The translations under genes and the position numbers were made by a program. This document shows, piece after piece, positions 1 to 7,863 of a stretch of DNA of 36,119 nucleotides; within the stretch, counting starts at the first letter, position 1; every line of letters begins with the position of its first letter. The stretch is from Marinifilaceae bacterium (GTDB taxonomy: Bacteria; Bacteroidota; Bacteroidia; Bacteroidales; Marinifilaceae): positions 1-36,119 of the forward strand of contig JAOARN010000068.1 of the NCBI GenBank assembly GCA_025210485.1. The letters run 5' to 3'. A model generated the notes under the pieces. That model was given only the letters and a program-made list of their open reading frames with translations. It did not search any database and was not told the origin of the DNA.

Positions 1-80
1 AAAGGCATATACAACATAGCCCAATGCAAGGCATTGGGTTAAATAACAATAAAAAAGAAAAGGCTGAAAGCCTGAAATAT
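1..80. repeat. Two-hairpin dispersed repeat, copy 1 (cut by window edge)
   Basis: This stretch closely matches 15201-15288. It holds one hairpin with arms CCCAATGC (20-27) and GCATTGGG (31-38), and a second with arms AGGCT and AGCCT around a GAA loop near 61-73. Loop bases differ between the two copies while the stems are kept, which suggests selection on structure. It resembles REP-like intergenic elements, but a family assignment is not possible from sequence alone. The 5' end lies outside the window. Confidence 0.75.
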
Positions 81-163
81 CAAATTATTTCCAGAAAAAG
101 TAAGGACGATGTCATTTTGAGGGAATATGATTTTTCAATCTAAAAATAAAATTCATCACCTTA

Positions 164-200
164 GCTGAAAGACATATATACCAAAGCCCAAACATTGTTG
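164..200. repeat. Degenerate partial copy of the two-hairpin repeat
   Basis: The segment GCTGAAAGACATATATACC followed by AAAGCCCAA tracks the first part of the element at 15201 (GCCTGAAAGGCATATACAAC then AGAGCCCAA) with several substitutions. The hairpin arms are no longer intact, so this looks like an eroded copy. Confidence 0.45.
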
Positions 201-256
201 TATTTGATTCCCTAATGAATTAAATATCAGCCATACAGCTAGCCTATCCTAAGTTC

Positions 257-666
257 AATTAGTAAATGCAAATTTATAATAACATAAAAAAAGAAAGTAT
301 TTACGAGAGACAATAATATAAAAAAGTAAAAAAGAAAGTATTTACGAGAGACAATAATACAAAAAAGAAAAATATAATGTATTTGGGAGAGACTTTAATC
401 TAAAAAGAAAAAAAATAATCTATTCGATCAAGCTTATAATATAAAAAAGAAAAAAATAATGTATTTGCGTGAGACAATAATACAAAAAAGGAAAATATAA
501 TGTATTCGAGTAAGACTATAATGTAAAAAATAAAAAGATAAAGTATTTGCGAGAGACAATAATACAAAAAAGAAAAATATAATTTATTAGAGCGAGACAA
601 TAATATAAAAAAGAAAAATATAATGTATTTGCGTAAGCTTATAATCTGAAGAATAAGTACAATCTT
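257..666. repeat. 41-bp tandem repeat array, nine clear units
   Basis: A recognisable core (TATTTGCGAGAGAC and variants) starts at 298, 339, 380, 421, 462, 503, 544, 585 and 626, an exact 41-bp spacing each time. Each unit also carries an A-rich tract of the type AAAAAAGAAAAATATAATG. A degraded partial unit precedes the array and the last unit fades after about 650. Units have diverged by substitution, yet the period has not drifted by a single base. Forty-one is not a multiple of three, so the array is unlikely to encode protein repeats. The function is unknown; it could be a protein-binding array or intrinsically curved DNA. Confidence 0.85.
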
Positions 667-901
667 ATCTGAATTAAAAAACTAAAGCATAAAGACTTAT
701 AATATATATTGAAAAAAGAATAATATGTATACTTTAATTCATATTTTGATTTTTATAAACTTAAAATCATTTTTCAAACAAAACAATATGCTATATTAAT
801 GTTAAAATCGACTAATATATTAAAGAACATAAATATTTATGAAGCTTTTAGCGAAATTGCAAGATCGATAATAATTGTCGAAATTAATAAATATATAAAT
901 T
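667..901. other. AT-rich spacer upstream of cinA
   Basis: I see no open reading frame, clear promoter box or hairpin in this stretch. The cinA promoter is presumably here but I could not place it. Confidence 0.4.
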
Positions 902-2146
902 ATGAAATGTAATATAATAACAATCGGTAATGAACTATTAATTGGTCAAACAATTGACACAAATTCGGCATGGATTGGAAAACAATTAAATAGTATAGGA
1001 ATAGATATTCAAAAAATTATAAGTATATCAGATAATGCCAAAGAGATAAACGCTAATCTTGAATTAGCGATGAAGGATGCTGATATAGTTTTAGTTACTG
1101 GAGGTCTTGGTCCAACAAATGATGATATTACAAAAAAAACCTTAGCTGATTTTTTTGAAACTGAATTGGAATTAAATGATTATTTATTGAATAAAATTAA
1201 GACGAGATTATCAGGTTTGAAAATCCCTATCAATAAACTAAATCATGATCAAGCTCTTTTTCCCAAAAAAGCAAAAATAATTGATAATGACTATGGTACC
1301 GCATCTGCTATGCTTTTTGAACATGGGGATAAAATAATTATTTCTATGCCAGGTGTTCCTGGAGAAATGAAAGGTATTATGACAGATCAAGTCATTCCAC
1401 TTTTTAAAAACAAATACCATTTAGATGAAATTAGGCATCATAATGTTATGGTTTTTGGTGTTCCTGAATCAATGATTGCTCAAAAATTAGAAAATTTTGA
1501 AAACGAACTAGAAGAAGGCGTAAGTTTAGCCTATTTACCTTCGCTAGGAACTGTGAAATTAAGATTAAGTTTTAGAAATATACCACATGATAGGGTAGAA
1601 GAACTAATTGAGGCATATAATAAAGTATTAAAATCAATTTTTGGAGAGAATATATTTGCTTATAATGAGGAAACTTTAGTAAATGATGTATTAAATAAAC
1701 TAAGGAATCAAGGGCAAACTATTTCGACAGCAGAAAGCTGTACTGGAGGAAAAATTGCAAATATGATTAGTTCAATTCCTGGATGCTCTGAAGTTTTTAA
1801 TGGATCTGTGGTATCATATTCTAATGAAGTTAAAATAAATGTTCTGTCTATAAATAAGGAAAATATTGATAAATATGGAGCAGTTAGCCAGCAAGTGGTG
1901 GAGGAAATGGCTATGGGTGCTCGAAAATTATTAGATACGGATTATGCTGTTGCAAGTTCAGGAATAGCAGGTCCTGATGGCGGAACAGAGGAGAAACCTG
2001 TAGGGACCGTTTGGATTGCTGTAGCGAATAAGGACATGGTAATAAGTAAACAACTTAACTTATTTAAGAACAGAAATGTAAATATAAATTTAGCCTCAAA
2101 GCATGCATTAAATTTACTTCGTTTGAACTTTTTAAATGAGAAATAA
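902..2146 (+). CDS. cinA: CinA-like protein (MoCF-type domain plus nicotinamide-nucleotide amidase domain)
   Basis: The protein has 414 residues, the usual size for full-length two-domain CinA. The N-terminal MoaB/MogA-like domain carries TGGLGPTNDD (66-75) and PGVPGEMKGIM (about 150-160). The C-terminal PncC-type domain carries TAESCTGG (276-283) and GIAGPDGGTEEKP (354-366), the signature of enzymes that deamidate NMN back to nicotinate mononucleotide in pyridine-nucleotide salvage. The family's N-terminal domain is linked to ADP-ribose pyrophosphatase activity. The ATG at 902 is the first plausible start and gives the normal N-terminus; no Shine-Dalgarno is visible, as is usual in Bacteroidota. 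It is cytosolic housekeeping and unrelated to its neighbours. Identification is firm; a link to competence should not be assumed. Confidence 0.95.
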   Translation: MKCNIITIGNELLIGQTIDTNSAWIGKQLNSIGIDIQKIISISDNAKEINANLELAMKDADIVLVTGGLGPTNDDITKKTLADFFETELELNDYLLNKIKTRLSGLKIPINKLNHDQALFPKKAKIIDNDYGTASAMLFEHGDKIIISMPGVPGEMKGIMTDQVIPLFKNKYHLDEIRHHNVMVFGVPESMIAQKLENFENELEEGVSLAYLPSLGTVKLRLSFRNIPHDRVEELIEAYNKVLKSIFGENIFAYNEETLVNDVLNKLRNQGQTISTAESCTGGKIANMISSIPGCSEVFNGSVVSYSNEVKINVLSINKENIDKYGAVSQQVVEEMAMGARKLLDTDYAVASSGIAGPDGGTEEKPVGTVWIAVANKDMVISKQLNLFKNRNVNINLASKHALNLLRLNFLNEK

Positions 2147-2224
2147 TATCTTTCTATTTTAAAAAGTATTGACATTATAAGAACTTATCTTTAAATTAAA
2201 CAATATTAATCAAAAAATATTATT

Positions 2225-3082
2225 ATGAAGAAGTTAAGTTTTTTATTTGTGCTTTTATCTCTCTTATTAATTGTGTCATGCAATGATGATGACGATGATA
2301 CAAAGATTGTTGATTCAGGAACAATTGCAGATAATGAAATTCTATCAGATGAAATTTTAAATGATATTGACGATAATGTTGATGATGAAATATCAAGTTT
2401 AGATATAGAATTAAAAAAAGGAGAAGTTAGACAAGGACCGAAAAGAAATGGAAAAACGGGTGCAATTATTCAAATCGATACCTTGGTTGATGATGAAAAA
2501 TATAAATATCAAATTACATTTGATTATGAAACAGGTAAAGAAGATAAAAAAGGTAATATAAGAAAGGGCAAACTGATATTAAAAAAAGGAGGGAGTAAGG
2601 AAGAAAAAACAAGATTTGAACATATTAGTTTCGAAGATTTTTATATAAACGATCAATCTATCAGCGGAACGAAAGAAAGAACTAAAGTAAAAGCAGAAGA
2701 TGCTGGTATCTTGTTCACTGAAAAGTTTAATTTGATTATTAACGATAGCTTAAGTTTTAAAGGTTTAAAAACAAAAGAAGTAACAGCTGGATTTAAAACA
2801 AAAGCATTTTTGGATGATGAATTTAAGATTAACGGCAATGATACTTTAATTAGTCCATCGGATAATAAATATAGAAAATTGACTGATTTGATTCGGAAAA
2901 CAAATTATAGATTTTTTATTAGTGGTACAATCGATGTCAAATCTAATGAGAAAAATTATAATTTAGATTTTGGAGATGGTAGTCTTGATAGTCTTGCCAC
3001 ATTGACCGTTGACGGTGTAAGTTCTGAAATAGTCCTAAACAAAAAATCAAAAATAAAAGGAAAATCAAAAAGAGATGATTAG
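2225..3082 (+). CDS. Putative surface-exposed lipoprotein of unknown function
   Basis: The 285-residue product starts with a lipoprotein signal peptide: MKK, a hydrophobic stretch, then lipobox IVSC with the acylated Cys at residue 19. The next residues are NDDDDD. An acidic run directly after the lipid-bearing Cys resembles the lipoprotein export signal described in Bacteroidota, so display on the outer leaflet of the outer membrane is likely (inference). Residues 20-70 are rich in Asp, Ile and Ser and probably disordered. The rest is Lys/Asp-rich with alternating hydrophobic residues typical of beta structure, and ends in a basic tail. I recognise no domain. It lies 78 nt after cinA, converges on the phosphoesterase gene and ends at a shared terminator. 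Confidence 0.8.
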   Translation: MKKLSFLFVLLSLLLIVSCNDDDDDTKIVDSGTIADNEILSDEILNDIDDNVDDEISSLDIELKKGEVRQGPKRNGKTGAIIQIDTLVDDEKYKYQITFDYETGKEDKKGNIRKGKLILKKGGSKEEKTRFEHISFEDFYINDQSISGTKERTKVKAEDAGILFTEKFNLIINDSLSFKGLKTKEVTAGFKTKAFLDDEFKINGNDTLISPSDNKYRKLTDLIRKTNYRFFISGTIDVKSNEKNYNLDFGDGSLDSLATLTVDGVSSEIVLNKKSKIKGKSKRDD

Positions 3083-3120
3083 AAAAAAATAGCTGCAATT
3101 AATTATGCAGCTATTTTTTT
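3083..3120. terminator. Bidirectional intrinsic terminator
   Basis: A perfect 15-bp stem pairs 3083-3097 with 3106-3120 around an 8-nt loop. The core is TAGCTGCA/TGCAGCTA, flanked by A7 and T7 so that either strand gives a hairpin followed by U residues. It serves the convergent genes on both sides. The right arm includes the TAG stop codon of the minus-strand phosphoesterase gene, so that gene ends inside its own terminator. Confidence 0.9.
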
Positions 3121-4040
3121 ACTCGTTTTACAAATACAGTATTTTTATTGCTCAAGACTGGATTTCCATCCCATCGATATGCTACCATAAAGCCTTTATT
3201 ACTAATTCCACCATCAACACAGCAGATATTATTTTCCTGTACGCCAGCTTTATCCATTAGAGAATAATGTCCGAAGAAAACAGGTTTCTCGTTCTTATCG
3301 TAGTCCTTATCAATAGTAATTAAATGTTCAGGAATTATAGAATCAGGTAGTAAGCTCTTATTATTTATGGAAATTTCTGTAAATAATCTATTTTTCATTG
3401 ATAACCACCATTTTACCCTAACAGCATCACGACTATATCCGTAATTGTCCTTCAGACTTAATTTATTAGGTAGATTTAACTCTTTGCCTTTAAGAATATT
3501 ACAGACAGCTTTATATTTCTTCTTTTTTGTTTTGAATATTTTTCGTAAATATTTTTTAGATAACAGTATACTATGATTATTTTGCTTTGAAAGTATGTCG
3601 ATAGACTCAAAATCCCAACATGCATGAACTACTCTAAATTCAGGAAATTCAATAAATAAAGGTAAACTTCGCAACCATTTTAAATAGTACTTCTTCTTTT
3701 CTTTATTTAAAGCAAAAGCCTCTTTTGTTTTTTTAATCTGTATAGAATTTTTTGTATTATGTTCTCTCAAAGGAGTTTCATACTCATCTTTAGTGTAATA
3801 TGCAAGTACATTAAATTCATGATTTCCAAGTATTGCAAAAGCACTACCATAGTCAACCATTGACTTAATGATATCTAAACATTCTATTATATCATTTCCA
3901 CCATCAACATAATCACCAGTAAAGATTGCCTTTCTTTCATTATGAATATATACGGAATTCTGCTCATAGTAACCCAATTCTTCAAGTAGTTTTCGCAAAG
4001 TTTTCGCCTCTCCGTGTATATCTCCAATAATATCGTACAT
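3111..4040 (-). CDS. PPP-family (calcineurin-like) metallophosphoesterase
   Basis: The 309-residue protein carries the metal-binding motifs of phosphoprotein-phosphatase-type metallophosphoesterases in order: GDIHG (6-10), GDYVDGG (42-48), GNHE (72-75), a VVHA block with His139 and a late FGH motif. The usual GDxVDRG has Gly in place of Arg at residue 47, so substrate contacts may differ. The family includes Ser/Thr protein phosphatases of the PrpA type and symmetric diadenosine tetraphosphatase (ApaH); the sequence does not separate these. It is predicted cytosolic, with no signal peptide or membrane segment. It is a single gene converging on the lipoprotein gene, and its stop codon lies inside the shared terminator. 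The ATG at 4040 directly precedes the family motif YDIIGDIHG, which fixes the start. Confidence 0.85.
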   Translation of the reverse strand: MYDIIGDIHGEAKTLRKLLEELGYYEQNSVYIHNERKAIFTGDYVDGGNDIIECLDIIKSMVDYGSAFAILGNHEFNVLAYYTKDEYETPLREHNTKNSIQIKKTKEAFALNKEKKKYYLKWLRSLPLFIEFPEFRVVHACWDFESIDILSKQNNHSILLSKKYLRKIFKTKKKKYKAVCNILKGKELNLPNKLSLKDNYGYSRDAVRVKWWLSMKNRLFTEISINNKSLLPDSIIPEHLITIDKDYDKNEKPVFFGHYSLMDKAGVQENNICCVDGGISNKGFMVAYRWDGNPVLSNKNTVFVKRVKK

Positions 4041-4201
4041 ATATATTTTTTAGTTTCTAAATCGAAAATAAATGTACTACAAAAAACATAAAAAAAACAA
4101 GAAAATAAAGATTGAATTAAATATAATTAAGACAATCAAAAATTAAAGATGCTATGTCCTACTTAAAGGTTTAAATATTTTTATATAAGATCAAAATACT
4201 T

Positions 4202-4209
4202 TAACTTTG
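4202..4209 (+). promoter_or_regulatory. Possible Bacteroidota -7 promoter box upstream of the transposase-like gene
   Basis: TAACTTTG matches the TAnnTTTG -7 consensus of Bacteroidota primary sigma factors and lies 47 nt before the ATG at 4257. I see no convincing TTTG -33 element at the expected spacing, so this is a weak call. Confidence 0.35.
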
Positions 4210-4256
4210 TTTAAAAATAATTAGGGGAGAAGCGAAAATTTTAAAAATTTCAATTT

Positions 4257-5189
4257 ATGGATGTCAACGAATTTAGTAAGATCATTTCGGAAATCAAAAA
4301 GCTTAGTTTAAAGCAGCTAACAAAAATAAAAGAAGAAATTTCAAATGTTGAAACAGAAGAGAATCCTCTATTAAACCTTAAAGAACCTAAGATTTGTCCA
4401 CATTGCAATAGCAAGGAAATTGTTAGTTATGGTTTTCGTAATGAGGCTCAACGATATAAGTGTAAATCTTGTGGCAAAACCTACAATATTTTAACTAATA
4501 GTCCATTAGCTAAATTGAGATTAAAGAAGAAATGGTTAAAGTATTGTGAATGTTTAAAATCAGGATACTCTATTAGGAAAACGGCCGAAATATGTGGAAT
4601 AAATAAGAATACCGCTTTGAAGTGGAGACATAGGTTCCTTGAAAACAATAAAGTAAATAAAGTCCAAAAACTTACGGGATTAGTCGAAGCAGACGATTGT
4701 TTCTTTTTTAAATCAGAAAAAGGAAACAAAAAATTGAATAGACTCCCAAGGAAACGAGGAGCCAGAAATACTTCTAATGAAAATAGTATTGATAAACATA
4801 CTCTTTTTGTAAATATTGATGGAATTGGTAGTGTTTATGATATTCTTCGTGATAAACTCCAAGATATTGATATCAAGGAAATTTACTCATTAATGGAGAC
4901 AAATTCTGCGTATTGTGTTAAAAACTTCAAAAACTATAGAGATATACTGCAAAGAACAGAAATCAAAAATAATTTAGTTAATCCTGAAAAGGCAAGATAT
5001 TTAAAAAATAAGAATAAATACACTAATGAGGCTTGGAGCTATTGTCTGTCTATTCAGAAATGGATGCTTCGGTTTAATGGTGTTGCGAGCAAATATCTGG
5101 AAAACTATCTAGCCTGGTTTAGGACATTAAATGAATTGGGACTTAACATAAATGCGAATAAATTATTAGAAAGAGCAATTTATAAGTAA
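4257..5189 (+). CDS. IS1595-like transposase, probably catalytically degenerate
   Basis: The 310-residue product has the IS1595/ISXO2 layout: a zinc ribbon with Cys47, Cys50, Cys69 and Cys72, a helix-turn-helix at about 104-128 (YSIRKTAEICGINKNTALKW), an ISXO2-type core starting at VEADD (143-147), and the family's C-terminal block RFNGVASKYLENYLAWF (272-288). In active members a second Asp sits in a (T/S)DG-x-x-x-Y motif. The aligned segment here reads LMETNSAY (212-219) and has no Asp. I found no terminal inverted repeats or target duplication around the gene. The reading frame is intact and its base composition matches its neighbours. It may be a decaying insertion sequence that lost its ends, or a domesticated DNA-binding protein. 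The family call is fairly firm; inactivity is inferred from alignment by eye. Confidence 0.8.
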   Translation: MDVNEFSKIISEIKKLSLKQLTKIKEEISNVETEENPLLNLKEPKICPHCNSKEIVSYGFRNEAQRYKCKSCGKTYNILTNSPLAKLRLKKKWLKYCECLKSGYSIRKTAEICGINKNTALKWRHRFLENNKVNKVQKLTGLVEADDCFFFKSEKGNKKLNRLPRKRGARNTSNENSIDKHTLFVNIDGIGSVYDILRDKLQDIDIKEIYSLMETNSAYCVKNFKNYRDILQRTEIKNNLVNPEKARYLKNKNKYTNEAWSYCLSIQKWMLRFNGVASKYLENYLAWFRTLNELGLNINANKLLERAIYK

Positions 5190-5221
5190 GCTTTTTACAC
5201 CTCTAAATAGGATAGCGATTC

Positions 5222-5250
5222 AAAAAGTTTATAAATTCACCAAACTTTTT
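5222..5250 (+). terminator. Probable terminator after the transposase-like gene
   Basis: The arms AAAAAGTTT (5222-5230) and AAACTTTTT (5242-5250) form a 9-bp stem around an 11-nt loop, ending in a T-run. GATTCA (5217-5222) and TGAATC (5261-5266) could extend the structure. The stem is AT-rich, so confidence is moderate. Confidence 0.5.
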
Positions 5251-5266
5251 TATCTTAGTCTGAATC

Positions 5267-5610
5267 AAATATCTTGGGTAATCTCCAAACAAAATCCAAA
5301 TATTAAAATCTCAAGCATTTCAGAAAAATAAAATTATCATCATTAATACACAGATGGTTATAATAAGTCATTATAGACTTAATTACAAATTATCTAAATT
5401 TAAATTATATTATACATTAGTTACGATTATTGGTTTTAATGCAAATTCCCAGCTATAATAATTTATGTATGATATAATTTGTTATACATCGTTAAATTCA
5501 AGCACTTAGCATTTAGTGTAATAGATTTAGATTTGTCCATCATACTTTATTATTTATTTTATAAGGTGGAGGATTGTAAAATTACGTATATTTGATTAAG
5601 TTAAGTTTTC
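5267..5610. other. Gene-free AT-rich spacer
   Basis: There is no coding potential longer than a few codons and no clear repeat. TATATTTG at 5587-5594 fits the -7 box TAnnTTTG and could drive the small reading frame at 5611 and the protease gene, but no matching -33 box is apparent. Confidence 0.35.
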
Positions 5611-5727
5611 ATGTGTAATATTATGCAACTACTAGCTATAATTATATTATTAATATTCAGCTTGATTTGCAACTTAACTACGAAGTATAACGTACAAAGG
5701 AATACTAACATTTTTAAAAAAAAGTAA
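5611..5727 (+). CDS. Possible small hydrophobic peptide upstream of the protease gene
   Basis: An ATG at 5611 opens a 38-codon frame ending in TAA at 5725-5727. A second in-frame ATG at 5623 gives a 34-residue version starting MQLLAIILLIFSLICN, a hydrophobic stretch resembling a signal or membrane anchor, followed by a basic tail ending FKKK. It lies 11 nt before the protease start and just after a -7-like box. It could be a small membrane peptide, a leader peptide or chance; AT-rich DNA readily yields Ile/Leu-rich frames. I recognise no family. Confidence 0.25.
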   Translation: MCNIMQLLAIIILLIFSLICNLTTKYNVQRNTNIFKKK

Positions 5728-5738
5728 TATATATTTTG

Positions 5739-7832
5739 ATGAGAAAATTATATGCATATTTAATTTCACTGTTCTCATTAGTTTTGATAACAATTAATTC
5801 TAATGCACAAGTTTCAAATGGGGGAGTTCCATTTTTTCTTGGAGACACAATAAATAATATCCAAACCATCAGTGTGAATCCCAATAGGCAAAAAGCAGAA
5901 GTGGAGGAGAGAAGGACTATTGCGAACTCCCGATTCAAACAAGTTAAATATGGAAATAAAATTGATATTAATAAAGATTTCTTTGATTATGCCGATTTTA
6001 TTGATTTGGAGTCGGGGGAAAGAGTTTGGAGGTTACGAATAAAGTCTGAGAATGCTTATAGTTTGTCAATCTGTTTTAATCATTTTGATTTGAGTGAGAA
6101 GTCCAAATTATTTTTCTACAATGCCGATGGGGATATGTTTTTAGGAGCTTTTACCGACAAAAATAACAAAAGTTTTAAAAGATTCTCTACTCAGCCTGTT
6201 AAGGGCAATAATATTATTATTGAACTAATTCAAAAAGATATTAATGTAACAGATATTTTGGATATTGATTATATTATTCATGATTTTAAAGATTTATACC
6301 GAATTATGAATAAAGGTATTAAGCGTCTGTCATCTGAGGCATGCCAAATTGATGTAAATTGTACAGAAGGTATTGATTGGCAAGATGAGAAGCATTCTGT
6401 TTGTAAGATTATATCTTTGGGTTATTTGGGAACAGGAGCTTTGATTAACACCACTTTAAATAATGGTGATCCATACTTCCTAACAGCTAGACATGTTATT
6501 AGTTCTCAGGCAGGTGCTCAGGATGCTATTTTTATTTTCAATTATGATGCTTTGGCTTGTGGTAGTAAATTACCCGTCGAACAAAAGCAAACAATATCTG
6601 GAGCCCAACTTTTGGCAAGTGCGGAGGATATGGACTTTAGTCTATTATTATTAAGCTCCAAACCTAAAGAGGAGTATTTCCCCTATTTCGCTGGCTGGGA
6701 TGCGACAGGAGATACACCAACAAATACGACTTGTATTCATCATCCTAGCGGAGATGTTAAGAAGATTTCTAAGGATAATGATTCACCTCTTACAGCAACT
6801 TATCAAGATCAGGAAGTGAGTTTTAAAGCTAATACTCATTGGGAGATTGTCAGATGGGATTCGGGCAGTACTGAAGGCGGTTCTTCTGGTTCTCCTTTAT
6901 TTAATCAAAACAAATTGATAATCGGTGATTTAACAGGCGGTTCAGCTACATGTCTAAATCCTTTGTTTGATTATTACTCAAAAATAAGTTCAGCTTGGAA
7001 CACTCATCCAGAAGACAATAAGCAGCTAAAAAAGTGGCTAGATCCTACAAATTCAGGGCAGTTGATTATGACTGGCTTTAAATTAAATGATTCGGATCTG
7101 GCTCATTTTACAATCTCAAAGGATACAATTTGTATGGGCGAATCTATATATGTTGTTGCTTCTGCATTAGATTCAGATTTATCATTTAATTGGGATTTTG
7201 GGGAAGATGCATCGCCGCAAACAGCTGAAGGGCGAGGACCTTTTTCTGTAAGTTATTCAACAAAAGGGGCAAAGGCGATTAAACTAGTTGTCAGTAATAG
7301 TGAAACGGAAAGTATTTTTGAAAAGGCTCAAGAGTTAAGGATTTTTGGAACTCCTCAGGTCGATTTTGATTATATTATAAAAGAATCAAGTATTGAATTA
7401 AATAATCTAAGCACCGATTCTGAATCATATATTTGGGATTTTGGAAATTCAAAATTTTCTACAGATCAAAATACTAGTTTGGAATTAGAGAAAGGGACTA
7501 ATGATGTTAAAATCAATTTGAAGGCAATAAATAGATGTGGGAATAGTGATATTACAAAAGACATAGATTTGAGATATGAGAATAATATCAAGACTACCAA
7601 AAATCCATCTAGAAACGGGGCTGTAGAGCTTGATTTTGGATCTGTGGAGTATGACAACATAATACTAAAATTAGTATCTATAAGCACTGGTAAAATAGTT
7701 TTGGAAAAGCAATATAGTTCTTATTCTCCTACTATTAAGTTTCAAATTCCTAATGCAAGTAATGAAATTTACAATCTGTATATGATTATTGATGGAAAGG
7801 TATGGTCCAAAAAAATAATAAATATAAACTAA
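5739..7832 (+). CDS. Secreted lysyl-endopeptidase-like serine protease with PKD-like domains and type IX sorting domain
   Basis: The ATG at 5739 is preferred over an in-frame TTG at 5736; it gives 697 residues with a signal peptide likely cut after Ala23 (SNA-Q). Residues 25-200 form a propeptide-like region. The protease domain (about 200-450) resembles the Lys-C/Achromobacter protease I group of family S1: His252 in LTARHV, Asp299 in DMDFSLL and Ser383 in GGSSGSPLF form the likely triad, and several Cys probably make disulfides. Two PKD-like modules follow (WDFGED near 485 and WDFGNS near 565). The last 75 or so residues, ending in GKVWSKKIININ, resemble the type A C-terminal domain recognised by the type IX secretion system. 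It is therefore predicted to cross the outer membrane and be released or surface-attached. It is a single gene with its own terminator. Substrate specificity for Lys is inferred only from family resemblance. Confidence 0.88.
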   Translation: MRKLYAYLISLFSLVLITINSNAQVSNGGVPFFLGDTINNIQTISVNPNRQKAEVEERRTIANSRFKQVKYGNKIDINKDFFDYADFIDLESGERVWRLRIKSENAYSLSICFNHFDLSEKSKLFFYNADGDMFLGAFTDKNNKSFKRFSTQPVKGNNIIIELIQKDINVTDILDIDYIIHDFKDLYRIMNKGIKRLSSEACQIDVNCTEGIDWQDEKHSVCKIISLGYLGTGALINTTLNNGDPYFLTARHVISSQAGAQDAIFIFNYDALACGSKLPVEQKQTISGAQLLASAEDMDFSLLLLSSKPKEEYFPYFAGWDATGDTPTNTTCIHHPSGDVKKISKDNDSPLTATYQDQEVSFKANTHWEIVRWDSGSTEGGSSGSPLFNQNKLIIGDLTGGSATCLNPLFDYYSKISSAWNTHPEDNKQLKKWLDPTNSGQLIMTGFKLNDSDLAHFTISKDTICMGESIYVVASALDSDLSFNWDFGEDASPQTAEGRGPFSVSYSTKGAKAIKLVVSNSETESIFEKAQELRIFGTPQVDFDYIIKESSIELNNLSTDSESYIWDFGNSKFSTDQNTSLELEKGTNDVKINLKAINRCGNSDITKDIDLRYENNIKTTKNPSRNGAVELDFGSVEYDNIILKLVSISTGKIVLEKQYSSYSPTIKFQIPNASNEIYNLYMIIDGKVWSKKIININ

Positions 7833-7863
7833 AAAAAAAGGAGCTTTTTAAGCTCCTTTTTTT
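7831..7863. terminator. Bidirectional intrinsic terminator
   Basis: GGAGCTT (7840-7846) pairs with AAGCTCC (7850-7856) across a 3-nt loop, flanked by A9 upstream and T7 downstream so the stem can extend and works on both strands. It separates the protease gene from the convergent permease gene. Confidence 0.9.

Noticed and set aside
400..600. 66-codon minus-strand reading frame rich in Phe, Tyr and Leu
   Set aside because: It lies wholly within the 41-bp tandem array; a 41-bp period shifts frame each unit, and the composition simply reflects the A-rich tracts read in reverse.
285..640. CRISPR array
   Set aside because: There are regularly spaced repeats, but units are contiguous and divergent, with no constant repeat alternating with unique spacers, and no cas genes are present.
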